From Deltaproteobacteria bacterium (lineage in GTDB: Bacteria; Myxococcota_A; Polyangia; GCA-2747355; JADLHG01), in contig JADLHG010000047.1 in assembly GCA_020848905.1 (NCBI GenBank), forward strand, positions 1 through 45,130: a DNA stretch of 45,130 nt. Reading direction: 5' to 3'. The notes beneath the pieces were generated by a model. The model had not been told where the DNA came from and ran no database searches. It saw nothing but the letters and a program-made list of their open reading frames with translations. This document shows positions 8,349 to 17,008 of the stretch, in pieces. A program made the position numbers and the translations under genes. Positions within the stretch are counted from its first letter, which is position 1, and each line of letters begins with the position of its first letter.

Positions 8349-9194
8349 CTACTCGCGCTGCTCGTTCCGTCGAGCCGACGCCGGCGAGAGCCACGCGCGG
8401 TTGACGTAGCAGAAGGCGCCGACCAGGCGGGCCTGCGCGAGGGGAACCCAGAGCGTGATGAAGTGGCGAAGCACCGCGCCGGCCACCGGCACGGGCAAGG
8501 CCCGTTGCAGGAGGATCCCGAGCGTGTCGGTGACGAAGGCGACCACCGTGAGCGCGCAGAGGAGGATGAAGGTGACCGCGTAGGCCCCCCCGACGGGCGC
8601 CAGGAGCCGAAATCCCCTGCTCGGGTCGAAGAGCGGCAGCACCTCCCGGCGCACGACGGCCGCCACGATTCCTGTCGGCAAATAGGCGAACCCGAGGCCG
8701 ATCGCCAGGTACGCGCCGACGGTCTGGCGCCGGAGCACCTCCATCGGGTGCAGGTCGTAGCGCTCGAAGAGCACGTCGAGCCCCGTGATGAAGGTGCCGT
8801 ACGCGGCGAGCGGGAGGAAGAACCAGGCGCCGATCACCGCCCCCTGCAGCAGCGGGTGGATCAGCTCGTCCCAGAGGTCCCGGTAGTCGGACGGGATCGG
8901 CAGCCGCATCGCCCCCACGGCGGCCTTGCGCGCCACCAGGTAGAAGTAGGTGGCGAAGGAGATGCGCGCCAGGAGCACGCAGACCCGCGAGAGCTCCCAC
9001 GGCAGACTACCGAGCCACTCGAGGGTGCTGATGACGAGCGCGAGCACCCCCATCGCCAGCCAGCTGTCCGCGTGGAGGACGTAGCGCGCAAGCTCGGGAA
9101 GGTGCCCGAGCATCGCGTCCGGGCGCGAGGGGCGCGCCTCCTCGGGGACCTCCCGCTCCGACGCGGCGGGAGCGGCGACCCAGTCGGAAGACAC
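8349..9194 (-). CDS. Multi-pass inner-membrane protein, unknown function
   Basis: The 281-residue product has a polar N-terminus (1-45) followed by about six hydrophobic segments, including LAMGVLALVISTLEWLG, VIGAWFFLPLAAYGTFI, VGAYLAIGLGFAYLPTGIVAAVV, GGAYAVTFILLCALTVVAFV and a C-terminal FITLWVPLAQARLVGAF. It lies 3 bases after the coiled-coil membrane protein gene and is the last gene of the rluD-pgeF cluster, so it is likely co-transcribed. Layout is like the DUF4013 group of membrane proteins, but I cannot confirm that. Confidence 0.8.
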   Translation of the reverse strand: MSSDWVAAPAASEREVPEEARPSRPDAMLGHLPELARYVLHADSWLAMGVLALVISTLEWLGSLPWELSRVCVLLARISFATYFYLVARKAAVGAMRLPIPSDYRDLWDELIHPLLQGAVIGAWFFLPLAAYGTFITGLDVLFERYDLHPMEVLRRQTVGAYLAIGLGFAYLPTGIVAAVVRREVLPLFDPSRGFRLLAPVGGAYAVTFILLCALTVVAFVTDTLGILLQRALPVPVAGAVLRHFITLWVPLAQARLVGAFCYVNRAWLSPASARRNEQRE

Positions 9195-9197
9195 GCG

Positions 9198-9674
9198 CTA
9201 CCGCGCCCCCGGGAGACGCTCCACGTCGGCCAGATTGCGATCGAGGTGCGTTCGAGCCATCGGATCGAGCCGCATCACGAGGGTGTGCGTCGCCGCCAGC
9301 TGTTCGAAGAGCGCCGCGACGCGTGTGGCCTCGGCGCGCGGCAGAGAGGCTTCGGCCGCCTTCAGGCGCCGGCGAGCCTCCCCGAGGTGCTGCCCCGCCA
9401 GGCCGTAGTTGTTCCCCTGGACCTCGACGAGCGCCCGCAGCAGGGACCCCCGCGCGAGCAGCACCTGCTTCCCTCCGCGCGCCGCGTCCCGCTCCCCTTC
9501 GCACCGCGCAACCTCGCGGCGGCCAAGCTCCTCGGCGCTCTGCGCGCGGCTCCGCGCCGTGACGAGCTCACGCGAAAGATCCCCCTTCCCGAGCGTGCCG
9601 AGGAGATAGCCCCCCGCGACCCCGACCAGGAGCGCGATCACGATCCCCGCCGCCAGTTTCCACCCGTCGCTCAT
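9198..9674 (-). CDS. Membrane-anchored coiled-coil protein, unknown function
   Basis: From the ATG at 9674 the protein has 158 residues: one N-terminal membrane helix with glycine zipper (LAAGIVIALLVGVAGGYLLG, about 6-25), then a helical, probably coiled-coil domain rich in Arg, Glu and Ala (about 34-140). It should sit in the inner membrane with the coil in periplasm or cytosol. The frame is open far upstream, but those residues are the shadow of pgeF and rluD. It lies 23 bases after pgeF and 3 bases before the next membrane gene. Confidence 0.75.
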   Translation of the reverse strand: MSDGWKLAAGIVIALLVGVAGGYLLGTLGKGDLSRELVTARSRAQSAEELGRREVARCEGERDAARGGKQVLLARGSLLRALVEVQGNNYGLAGQHLGEARRRLKAAEASLPRAEATRVAALFEQLAATHTLVMRLDPMARTHLDRNLADVERLPGAR

Positions 9675-9697
9675 CCTGGCGCGAACGTACCACACGG

Positions 9698-10507
9698 CTA
9701 CGCGGGCCCGCAAAGCGCGACCACGCTGAGCTGCCGCCCCGCGCGCTCGCCGTCTCGCCGATAGGAGAAGAAGAGCTCGGGCAGACAGCGGGTGCAGAGT
9801 TCGGCGCGGCCGAGGTGCGCCGGGAGCACCCCGAGGCGAAGGAGCACCTCTTCGGCCCCCACCGCCAGGTCCACGTGCGGTCGCCCCGCTCCCCCGGAAC
9901 GCACCGCCCGCGGCAGCGCCGCGAAGGCCTCCACCACCTCGGGCCCCACCTCGTAGCAGCACGGCCCGATGCACGGGCCGATCGCCGCCCGAAGACGCTC
10001 TGGCCTGGCCCCGTGGCGCACGACCATGCGGTTCGCCGCCGCCTCGATCACTCCCGCCGAGAGGCCGCGCCAGCCGGCGTGCACGGCAGCCACGACCCCC
10101 GCCTCGGCGTCGGCGAGCAACACCGGGACGCAGTCCGCCGTGAAGACTCCCACCATCGTGCCCGGGCGCGCGGTCACGAGCGCGTCCGCGGACTCGGCGC
10201 GCGTCGCCGCGGGGTCGGCGCCGGCAGGCACCTCCAACACGCGGGTCCCGTGCACCTGCCGCGCGCAGTGGAGCGCCTCGGCGCCAAGCCCCACGCGCGC
10301 GGCAAGCCGTTCGGCGTTGGTTCGCCAGGCCGCCTCGGGGTTTCCCGCCGCGAGGCCGAAGCTGAGCGAGTCGCAGGGAGCCGGGCTCACCCCACCCCGC
10401 CGCGTGGAGAAGGCGTGCCGCACGCCGGGGACGGTGAGCGCGGGACTCACCAGCACCGTGGCTTGCCCCGCGTTCTCGCGGAGCTCGAAGGCACCGCCGG
10501 GCCTCAC
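9698..10507 (-). CDS. pgeF: Peptidoglycan editing factor PgeF / YfiH-family purine nucleoside phosphorylase
   Basis: The 269-residue protein belongs to the YfiH/DUF152 (multicopper polyphenol oxidase-like) family. In E. coli the member PgeF prevents misincorporation of amino acids in peptidoglycan stems, and related proteins act on purine nucleosides. The metal-binding set is visible: H86 in RQVHGTRV, C126 in TADCVPVL and H143 in AAVHAGWRG. Also present are FSTRRGGVS near the N-terminus and GPCIGPCCYEVG. The start overlaps the rluD-family stop by 4 bases, a pairing (rluD-pgeF) widespread in bacteria. The exact substrate in this lineage is unknown. Confidence 0.94.
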   Translation of the reverse strand: MRPGGAFELRENAGQATVLVSPALTVPGVRHAFSTRRGGVSPAPCDSLSFGLAAGNPEAAWRTNAERLAARVGLGAEALHCARQVHGTRVLEVPAGADPAATRAESADALVTARPGTMVGVFTADCVPVLLADAEAGVVAAVHAGWRGLSAGVIEAAANRMVVRHGARPERLRAAIGPCIGPCCYEVGPEVVEAFAALPRAVRSGGAGRPHVDLAVGAEEVLLRLGVLPAHLGRAELCTRCLPELFFSYRRDGERAGRQLSVVALCGPA

Positions 10508-11460
10508 GGGGGCCCCGACCGCAGCGCCGCGAGCGCCGCGGCGAAGTCCTCGGGGACGGGCGAGACGAAACGAAGGCGCTCACCCGAACGGGGATGGTCG
10601 AAGCCGAGGACCTGCGCGTGCAGCGCCTGCCGTCCGAGCGCGCGCCCCACCTCTCGAAGACGTGCGTCGCGTGGCGCGCGCCCGTAGGTCGGATCGCCGA
10701 GCAGCGGCGCCAGATGCTCGGCGAAGTGCACGCGCACCTGGTGCGTGCGCCCGGTCTCGAGACGCGCCTCGACGAGGGTCGCCCCGACGAAGCGCTCCAC
10801 CACCTGAAAGTGCGTGACGGCGCGGCGGCCCGTCGGGACGCGGCTCGTGAAGCGCTTGCGCTCGGTCGGATGTCGGCCGTAGGCGGTCTCGATCCGGCCG
10901 CTATCGGCACGCAGCTCGCCCGCCGCGAGCGCCAGGTAGCGCCGCTCCACCGAGTGCGCCTTGAACTGCGCCGCCAAGCCCCCGTGCGCGGCGTCGGTCT
11001 TGCTCGCCACGAGCACGCCGCTCGTCAGCTTGTCGAGGCGATGGACGATCCCCGGCCGCAACACTCCGCCCACCTCGGCCAGCTCGCCGCAGTGAGCGAG
11101 CAGCGCCGCCACGAGCGTCCCCGACCGATGCCCCGCCGCCGGGTGCACTACCATTCCCGCCGGCTTGTCCACCACCACGACCTGGTCGTCCTCAAAGAGC
11201 ACGACCAGCGCGATCGCCTCGGGGAGCACGTCAGAGGGAACGGGCGGGGGCGGGGTGTAGACCACGCGATCCCCTGCGCGCAGACGCCGCGCGGGCCTGG
11301 CCACCTGCGCGTTCACCAGGCAGCACCCCGCGTCGATGCAACGCTTGAGCTGTGAACGGGTCTGCGGCAGCTCGCGACCGGCCAGGTACTGATCGAGGCG
11401 GAGCCCCCCCTCGGCTGCGCCCACCTCGAAGGCGAAGGAGGACCCATCGGACGAGGCCAT
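10504..11460 (-). CDS. rluD: RluD-family 23S rRNA pseudouridine synthase
   Basis: The product isomerises uridines to pseudouridine in large-subunit rRNA. The 318-residue protein (from the ATG at 11460) has an N-terminal S4 RNA-binding domain (about 18-75: GLRLDQYLAG, then IDAGCCLVNAQ). The catalytic domain contains DKPAGMVVHPAAGH, the signature GIVHRLDKLTSGVLVASK with catalytic D143, and RLETGRTHQVRVH. GGAG lies about 9 bases before the ATG at 11460 but only 3 before the ATG at 11466, so the second start is chosen. It may equally be RluC-like in specificity. First gene of a four-gene minus-strand cluster with pgeF. Confidence 0.93.
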   Translation of the reverse strand: MASSDGSSFAFEVGAAEGGLRLDQYLAGRELPQTRSQLKRCIDAGCCLVNAQVARPARRLRAGDRVVYTPPPPVPSDVLPEAIALVVLFEDDQVVVVDKPAGMVVHPAAGHRSGTLVAALLAHCGELAEVGGVLRPGIVHRLDKLTSGVLVASKTDAAHGGLAAQFKAHSVERRYLALAAGELRADSGRIETAYGRHPTERKRFTSRVPTGRRAVTHFQVVERFVGATLVEARLETGRTHQVRVHFAEHLAPLLGDPTYGRAPRDARLREVGRALGRQALHAQVLGFDHPRSGERLRFVSPVPEDFAAALAALRSGPP

Positions 11461-11508
11461 CACCATCTTCTCCGCTGCGCGGCGCTCGCCTCCGGCGGGA
11501 ACGGCCCT

Positions 11509-11793
11509 CTACCAGAGCTTGGACTTCACGTGCCCCTTGGGCTTGATCATCACGTCGATGAGCGCCCGGTCGTAGAGGTTCTGCTTGAAGATCTCGTCGG
11601 TGACGCGGCTCTTGAAGAGCTCGCGCCCCTCCGTGATCTCGCTCGCCATGCTGTCGAAGAGGTTGTCGTGCTCGAGACCCGCGACGATCTTGTCCTCGTG
11701 GTAGAGGCTCAGGTCCGAGGCGATGGCGCGCGCGAGCTGTCGGGCACGCTCGGGCTTGTCGATGGGTTGCCGCACCGGTCGTTGCTGGGTCAT
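11509..11793 (-). CDS. Small conserved-looking soluble protein, unknown function
   Basis: The 94-residue product is charged and helical, with no signal peptide (DKPERARQLARAIASDLSLY, then an acidic middle with EITEGRELFKSRV). I recall similar short proteins as conserved hypotheticals in Myxococcota but cannot name a domain. A good sigma70-type promoter sits 30 bases upstream, and AAGAGG lies about 11 bases before the ATG. It is the only gene between rluD and the divergent MinD fusion gene. Confidence 0.75.
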   Translation of the reverse strand: MTQQRPVRQPIDKPERARQLARAIASDLSLYHEDKIVAGLEHDNLFDSMASEITEGRELFKSRVTDEIFKQNLYDRALIDVMIKPKGHVKSKLW

Positions 11794-11823
11794 GGCGTCG
11801 CGCCTCTTGGCTTAATCCATCAA

Positions 11824-11852
11824 AATCTATCAACCTTCCGCGCGGCTGTCAA
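11824..11852 (-). promoter_or_regulatory. Sigma70-type promoter of the 94-residue protein gene
   Basis: On the minus strand TTGACA (11852-11847, a perfect -35) is followed after 17 bases by TAGATT (11829-11824). The predicted start near 11817 leaves a leader of about 24 bases. Two near-identical TTGATRGA octamers lie next to the -10 and could be a direct-repeat binding site, though this is speculative. Confidence 0.55.
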
Positions 11853-11866
11853 AGGCCGCCGCCCCG

Positions 11867-11875
11867 TGCTATGAG
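11867..11875 (+). promoter_or_regulatory. Extended -10-like element before the MinD fusion gene
   Basis: TGC-TATGAG fits an extended -10. Nine bases separate it from the ATG at 11885, predicting a leader of only two or three bases; there is no SD sequence. No clear -35 is present. Confidence 0.35.
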
Positions 11876-11884
11876 CATCCCGCC

Positions 11885-13633
11885 ATGGCGAGCCACAAGA
11901 GCTACCGCCACCGACCGGGGCGAGCCGCACGCGACGATGGAAGCGGCGACGAGGACCCCGTCGTCTTCTTCGAGGCCGAGCCCCCGGGTCTGGACGACCC
12001 CGAGTCGGCCATCGAAGCAGCCGACCCCCCGGCGGGGACGCAGAGCAGCCCGGAACCCGAAGGCGCCCCGCGCGACAGCGGCCCGCGGGCCGTCATCGCC
12101 GTCGGCAGCGGCAAGGGCGGCGCGGGGAAGTCCCTGCTCGCGGCGAGCATGGGCGTCTATCTGGCGCAGCTCGGCAAGAAGGTCGTCCTCGTGGACGCGA
12201 ACCTCGGCTCGGCGAACCTGCACACGATGGTGGGGGTCGAGGAACCGAAGCGCTCGCTGCACCACTTCCTCACCAAGGCGGTCACGCGTCTCGAGGAGGT
12301 GGTCGTCCCCACGCCCTTCGAGGGGCTCGGGCTGGTCGCCGGACACGACGACGGCGTGGGCTCGGCCAACCCGCGCCCCACGCAGAAGGTACGACTGCTC
12401 TCCCAGCTCCGGGCGCTCGACACCGACTACGTGGTGATCGACCTCCCGCCGGGGAGCGGCTACAACGCGCTCGACATCTTCCTCGCCGCGGACCTGCACG
12501 TGGTGGTCACCGTCCCCGAGCCCCCGGCGATCGAGAGCGCGTTCCGCTTCATCAAGAGCGCCTTCGTGCGGCGGGTGAAAGGGATCGCCGGGGTGGAACT
12601 CCTCGTCGAGCAGCTCGAGCCGAAGGCCCACTGCGGCATCCCGACCCCGATCCAGCTCCTGCAGGCGGCGCGGCACGAGCGCCCCGACCTCGTGGGCGAG
12701 CTCGAGCGGGCGATGGAGGATTTCAAGCCGCGCCTCATCGTCAACAAGACGCGGACCCGCGAGGATCTGGAGCTCGGGCCGGCCCTAGCGAGCGTCGGAC
12801 GGCGCCACCTGGGCTTGCCGCTCGACTACCTCGGCTACGCCGAGAGCGACGACGTGGCGTGGGCCGCGGTGCGACGCCGGCGCCCCCTCCTCGTCGAGTA
12901 CCCCGAGGCGAAGGTCTGCAAGGACCTCGAGCGGATGGCCCGTCGGATCGTGGCCCTCGAGAGCAAGGAGCGGCCCGGCTGCGTCGGGCTCCCGACGCCA
13001 CTCGCGCTGCAGAACCACTACGAGATCCTCGAGACGCATCCGAGCGCGAGCGACGAGGAGATCCGCGTGGCCTTCCGCCGCGAACGCCGGCTCTACGACG
13101 CCAACTCGCCGGCGATCTTCGGCATCGCGCCGCACGAGGAGGTCAAGGTGATGCACCGGCGCATCGACGAGGCCTACTCGATCCTGGTCGACCCCGAGAA
13201 GCGGCACGCCTATAACCAGCAGCTCGTGCCGGGCTGGACGCCCAACCTCACCGAGGAGAGCGTCCCGGGAATCTCGCTCACCCTGCCCGTCCCCCCCGAG
13301 GTCTTCCTCGAGCGTCCCGAGCTGACGACGCTCGTGGAGACGCAACCCCGTCCGCAGGTCACCGCCGACACCGAGTTCACCGGCGCTCTGCTCCGCCAGA
13401 TCCGCGAGTCGTCGGGGCTCGACCTCGAGGATGTGGCCGACCGCACGAAGATCTCCATCGGCTACCTGCGCGCGATCGAGGACGAGAACTTCCTCAGCGC
13501 TCCCGCCCCGGTCTACCTGCGCGGGTTCGTTAAGGCGGTGGCCCGCTCGCTTCGACTCGACGCGGACCACGTCGCGCGCACCTACATGGCGCGCTACGAG
13601 GCCGCGCGCCGGCAGGTACGTCCCACGCGCTGA
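11885..13633 (+). CDS. FlhG/MinD-like ATPase fused to a J-like domain and a RodZ-like helix-turn-helix
   Basis: The 582-residue protein has three parts after a disordered acidic N-terminus (1-66). First is a MinD/FlhG-type P-loop ATPase (about 68-350) with deviant Walker A GSGKGGAGKS (74-83), the LVDANLGSANLH switch and VIDLPPGSG. Second is a J-like segment (about 378-450: NHYEILETHPSASDEEIRVAFRR... then DEAYSILVDPEKR) in which the Hsp70-activating HPD tripeptide is missing. Third is a HTH_25/RodZ-like helix-turn-helix (about 495-565: LLRQIRESSGLDLEDVADRTKIS, IGYLRAIEDENF, YLRGFVKAVA). The domains suggest positioning of a polar or envelope structure, with DNA or partner binding by the HTH. 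There is no membrane segment. An extended -10 (TGCTATGAG, 11867-11875) lies 9 bases before the ATG. Confidence 0.9.
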   Translation: MASHKSYRHRPGRAARDDGSGDEDPVVFFEAEPPGLDDPESAIEAADPPAGTQSSPEPEGAPRDSGPRAVIAVGSGKGGAGKSLLAASMGVYLAQLGKKVVLVDANLGSANLHTMVGVEEPKRSLHHFLTKAVTRLEEVVVPTPFEGLGLVAGHDDGVGSANPRPTQKVRLLSQLRALDTDYVVIDLPPGSGYNALDIFLAADLHVVVTVPEPPAIESAFRFIKSAFVRRVKGIAGVELLVEQLEPKAHCGIPTPIQLLQAARHERPDLVGELERAMEDFKPRLIVNKTRTREDLELGPALASVGRRHLGLPLDYLGYAESDDVAWAAVRRRRPLLVEYPEAKVCKDLERMARRIVALESKERPGCVGLPTPLALQNHYEILETHPSASDEEIRVAFRRERRLYDANSPAIFGIAPHEEVKVMHRRIDEAYSILVDPEKRHAYNQQLVPGWTPNLTEESVPGISLTLPVPPEVFLERPELTTLVETQPRPQVTADTEFTGALLRQIRESSGLDLEDVADRTKISIGYLRAIEDENFLSAPAPVYLRGFVKAVARSLRLDADHVARTYMARYEAARRQVRPTR

Positions 13634-13651
13634 GCGGCGGGCTTCGGCCGT

Positions 13652-14626
13652 CTACCCCGCGCGCGACGCGGCCAGCTCGACGGCCAGCTCGAGCGCGGCC
13701 CGTATGCTCTGCTCCCGAGCGACTCCCTTTCCCGCGATGTCGAGCGCGCTGCCGTGCGCGGGCGAGGTGCGCACGATGGGCAGGCCGAGCGTCACGTTCA
13801 CAGCCGTGTCCGGGTGACGCATCTTCACGGGGATGAGCGCCTGGTCGTGGTAGCAGCAGACCACCGCGCTGTAGGCCTCGACCCCACGGCTGAAGAGCCC
13901 GTCCGCGGGGAGCGGCCCCTCGAGGAGCGCCTCGACGCCTCGGCGCGCCAGCTCGGCTCGCGCCTCGACGAGCGCCGGGGTCAGGACGCGCTGCTCCTCC
14001 TCGCCGAGGAGACCGCCTTCGCCGGCGTGGGGATTCAGCCCCGTCAGCGCCACCTTGAAGGGCTGGCTCACCCGGAAGGGTCCGGCGAGCGCCTCCGCGG
14101 TGAGGCACAGCGTCTCCACCACGAGCGGCACGGTGAGCGCCGCCGGGACCGCGGCGAGCGGCAGGTGCCCCGTCAGCGGCACGACGCGCAGCTTGGGACC
14201 CGCGAGCATCATCGCCACGCGACGCGCGCCAAAGCTGTGGGCCAGGTACTCCGTGTGCCCCGGAAAGGCGAAGCCCGCGCCGGCGATCGCTGCCTTGGTG
14301 ATCGGCGCGGTGACGAGCGCCTCGAACTCCCCCGCCCGAAGGGCCGCGACCGCCGCCTGGAGACTCCAGAGCTGAAAGCGCGCCGCCTCCGGACTCGGGG
14401 TGCCGAAGGCGAGTGCCTCGAGCTCGATCCCTTCGAGCCCGTCGTCGCGCCAGGTCACGTCCGCCGGCAGCGGCAGCCGCAGGGTGCGGCCGAAGCGAGC
14501 GAAGAGCTCGCGCGGCGCAAAGAGCGACACGCGGGCGCCGGCGAGCGAGGAGCCGAGCGCCTTGAGCAGGATTTCGGGTCCGATGCCGCTGGGATCTCCC
14601 ACGCTGACCGCGATCCGGCGCTCCAT
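13652..14626 (-). CDS. pdxA: 4-hydroxythreonine-4-phosphate dehydrogenase PdxA
   Basis: PdxA oxidises 4-phosphohydroxy-L-threonine with NAD(P) in the DXP-dependent pyridoxal 5'-phosphate pathway. The 324-residue length is typical. Visible are the N-terminal VSVGDPSGIGPEI, PGHTEYLA with the first metal-binding His, GLNPHAGEGG, CYHDQALIPVKM with the second His, and TSPAHGSALDIAGKG with the third. It is convergent with the MinD fusion gene and divergent from the DUF3108-like gene. Its ATG lies exactly 7 bases after an extended -10, without SD. Confidence 0.96.
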   Translation of the reverse strand: MERRIAVSVGDPSGIGPEILLKALGSSLAGARVSLFAPRELFARFGRTLRLPLPADVTWRDDGLEGIELEALAFGTPSPEAARFQLWSLQAAVAALRAGEFEALVTAPITKAAIAGAGFAFPGHTEYLAHSFGARRVAMMLAGPKLRVVPLTGHLPLAAVPAALTVPLVVETLCLTAEALAGPFRVSQPFKVALTGLNPHAGEGGLLGEEEQRVLTPALVEARAELARRGVEALLEGPLPADGLFSRGVEAYSAVVCCYHDQALIPVKMRHPDTAVNVTLGLPIVRTSPAHGSALDIAGKGVAREQSIRAALELAVELAASRAG

Positions 14627-14633
14627 GGGCCGG

Positions 14634-14663
14634 AGTGTAGCAGCCGCCGCGCCCCGCCGTCAT
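14634..14663 (-). promoter_or_regulatory. pdxA promoter with extended -10, predicted leaderless
   Basis: On the minus strand TGC-TACACT (14642-14634) is an extended -10 whose hexamer ends 7 bases before the pdxA ATG at 14626. ATGACG (14663-14658) with an 18-base spacer is a possible -35. The element overlaps a CATAAT (14661-14666) that could be the -10 for the divergent gene. Confidence 0.45.
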
Positions 14664-14694
14664 AATAGGAGGGAGCTGGGAGCGACGACCCTCC

Positions 14695-15732
14695 GTGGCT
14701 CCGCAAAACGGACTGCGACAGCGCGCCGTCCATCGCCGGCGGCGCGAGCCGAGCACCAACTCGGTCGGGAGGTGCCCCACGTCTTCTCGCAGCGCCCTTC
14801 TCCTCGCCGCCACGCTGCTCGGGGGCCTCGCCGCTCACCCACGGCCTGCGACCGCCGAACCCGCGCGTTCGGAGCTGCGCGTGGTCCGGATGATCGGGCT
14901 CGCCCAGCCCGCGCCTGGGACCGCCCGCACGGCCACGCTCGCCCCGCCGCAGGAGGTAGGCTGGGGCCCCGGAGAGGCCGTGACCTACGAGGTCAGTCTT
15001 CTCGGCATCTCCGGCGGTCGCGCGGCCATCGCCGTCGGGCAGGTCGGCCGACGACGAGGGCGCCGCACGCTCAAGATCCGCGCGCTCGGGGAGACGGTCC
15101 CGGGCATGATCCTGCGACTGCGCGAGGCGCAGGTGAGCCTCCTCGATCTGGCGGGCCTCGCCCCCCTCGAGACGACCTCCGACCGGCAGAGCGGCGAGAC
15201 GAGCCGCAAGCTCCACACCGAGCACGGCGCGACCACACGCCAGACGGTGCGCCGCGAGGGCCGCGCCGTCGTGCGCACCCGCCGACTCCCCGCGGGCTAC
15301 CTCGACCCGCTCACGACCCTCTTCTACCTCCGCGCGGCCGACCTGCGCCCCGGCTGGCGCGAGACGCTCGTCGTGCTCGCAGGCACCGCCCTCTGGAGGA
15401 TCGAGCTCGCGCACGCGGGGACGGAGCGCCTCTACTCGCGCGTCGGCCCGAAGAACTGTGTACGCCTCGCCGGGCGGGCGATCCGCATCAACGACGACGG
15501 GCGGCCGCGTCCCGGCGCGCGCCCGCGCTCGGTATCGCTCTGGATCAGCGACGACGACGCGCGCCTCCCGGTTCAGCTCGTCGGCGAGACCGACGTGGGC
15601 CAGGCCCGGGCAACCCTGACGAGCGTCCAGCGGAGCCCGCGAGCCCTTCGCGTCCAGCTCCCGCAGTCAAGCGGTCCCCCGCGCGCCCAGAAAGCCGCGT
15701 CCGAACGTCCGGGCGCCCCGATTTTGGACTAG
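14695..15732 (+). CDS. Secreted DUF3108-like periplasmic/outer-membrane-associated protein
   Basis: The 345-residue product has a basic N-terminus, a signal-peptide core (SALLLAATLLGGLAA, about 33-47) and a domain resembling DUF3108. Features are GEAVTYEVSLLGISGGRAAIAVG near its start, YLDPLTTLFYLRA in the middle and VSLWISDDDARLPVQLVGE late, the pattern of this beta-rich family. Members are periplasmic and of unknown biochemical role. The GTG start at 14695 puts the signal core unusually far in; a CATAAT -10 candidate lies about 29 bases upstream and AGGAGGG at 14667-14673 is too distant to serve it. The true start is therefore uncertain. The C-terminal 35 residues are Pro/Arg-rich. Confidence 0.8.
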   Translation: MAPQNGLRQRAVHRRRREPSTNSVGRCPTSSRSALLLAATLLGGLAAHPRPATAEPARSELRVVRMIGLAQPAPGTARTATLAPPQEVGWGPGEAVTYEVSLLGISGGRAAIAVGQVGRRRGRRTLKIRALGETVPGMILRLREAQVSLLDLAGLAPLETTSDRQSGETSRKLHTEHGATTRQTVRREGRAVVRTRRLPAGYLDPLTTLFYLRAADLRPGWRETLVVLAGTALWRIELAHAGTERLYSRVGPKNCVRLAGRAIRINDDGRPRPGARPRSVSLWISDDDARLPVQLVGETDVGQARATLTSVQRSPRALRVQLPQSSGPPRAQKAASERPGAPILD

Positions 15733-15764
15733 ACGCGCGACGGGACTGTGCAAAAATATGAACC

Positions 15765-16970
15765 GTGACCGACATCGCCTGCTCCTTCTGCGGCAAGCGC
15801 CGGGCCGAGGTGCGAAAGCTCATCAGCGGCCCGAACGTCTATATCTGCGACGAGTGCGTCGGTCTCTGTAACGAGATCATCGAGCAGGACGAGGCCCCTA
15901 CCCCGCGCCGCTTCCCTCGACCGAAGGAGATCCAGGGCGACCTGGACCGCTACGTCGTGGGCCAGAATCAGGCGAAGCGGGTCCTGTCGGTCGCCGTCTA
16001 CAACCATTACAAGCGGATCCACTACCGACACCGACCGGGCGAGGTCGAGCTGGCCAAGGGGAACATCCTCCTCGTCGGGCCCACGGGGAGCGGCAAGACG
16101 CTCCTCGCGCAGGCGCTCGCGCGCAAGCTGGACGTGCCCTTCACCATCGCGGACGCCACGGCGCTCACCGAGGCGGGCTACGTGGGCGAGGACGTGGAGA
16201 GCGTGATCAAGGCCCTCTACCGCGCCGCCGACGGAGAGGTCGAACGCGCGGCCGAGGGGATCGTCTGCATCGACGAGGTGGACAAGCTCGCCCGCAAGGG
16301 CAGCGGCCCCTCCATCACGCGCGACGTCTCGGGCGAGGGGGTGCAGCAGGCGTTGCTCAAGCTGCTCGAGGGGCGGCGCGCGACCATCACCCCCGAGGGG
16401 TCGCGGAACCGGCCGCAGCAGGAGCTGATCCAGGTCGACACGACGAATATCCTCTTCATCTGCACCGGCGCCTTCAACGGCATCGAAGAGATCGTCCGCC
16501 AGCGGGTCGGCGAGCGGGGCATGGGTTTCGGCGCGCAGGTGGACGCGCGGCTCGAGGACAAGAACGCGCTGCGGGCCCAGCTCCGACACGAAGACCTGAT
16601 CAAGTTCGGCATGATCCCGGAGTTCATGGGCCGCCTCCCCGTGGTCGTGCCCTGCGACGAGCTCGCGGTGGACGCGCTGGTCGAGATCCTCTGGCGTCCG
16701 AAGAACGCGCTCGTCCGCCAGTACCAGCGCCTCTTCGCCATGGAGGGGGTGCGCCTGCAGGTCAGCGATGGCGCGATGAGGGCCCTCGCGCAGGAGGCGT
16801 CGCGACGTCACTCGGGGGCGCGCGGCCTGCGCGCCATCATGGAGGAGGTGATGCTCGACATCATGTACGAGCTCCCCTCGCTCGAAGGGATCTCCGAGTG
16901 CGTGGTCGACGAGAACACGGTGAACAACCGCGAGCGCCCCAAGCTCATCCGCAAGAAGAAGGCCTCGTAG
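15765..16970 (+). CDS. clpX: ClpX, ATPase subunit of the Clp protease / unfoldase
   Basis: ClpX is an AAA+ hexameric unfoldase that feeds substrates to ClpP. The 401-residue protein has the N-terminal zinc domain (C6, C9, C28, C31), Walker A GPTGSGKT, the pore loop in AGYVGEDVE, Walker [10 protein letters not shown], and sensor 2 in the C-terminal domain. The ClpP-docking loop reads GMGFGA (M253-G254-F255) where most ClpX have I/L/V-G-F. No clpP or lon is adjacent, unlike the usual tig-clpP-clpX order, so this may be a second, stand-alone ClpX. The GTG at 15765 is used; an ATG seven bases before is out of frame. No SD is visible. Confidence 0.95.
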   Translation: MTDIACSFCGKRRAEVRKLISGPNVYICDECVGLCNEIIEQDEAPTPRRFPRPKEIQGDLDRYVVGQNQAKRVLSVAVYNHYKRIHYRHRPGEVELAKGNILLVGPTGSGKTLLAQALARKLDVPFTIADATALTEAGYVGEDVESVIKALYRAADGEVERAAEGIVCIDEVDKLARKGSGPSITRDVSGEGVQQALLKLLEGRRATITPEGSRNRPQQELIQVDTTNILFICTGAFNGIEEIVRQRVGERGMGFGAQVDARLEDKNALRAQLRHEDLIKFGMIPEFMGRLPVVVPCDELAVDALVEILWRPKNALVRQYQRLFAMEGVRLQVSDGAMRALAQEASRRHSGARGLRAIMEEVMLDIMYELPSLEGISECVVDENTVNNRERPKLIRKKKAS

Positions 16971-17008
16971 CTCCCCGGCGGCCCACCACCCGAATCGATC
17001 CTCCCTCG

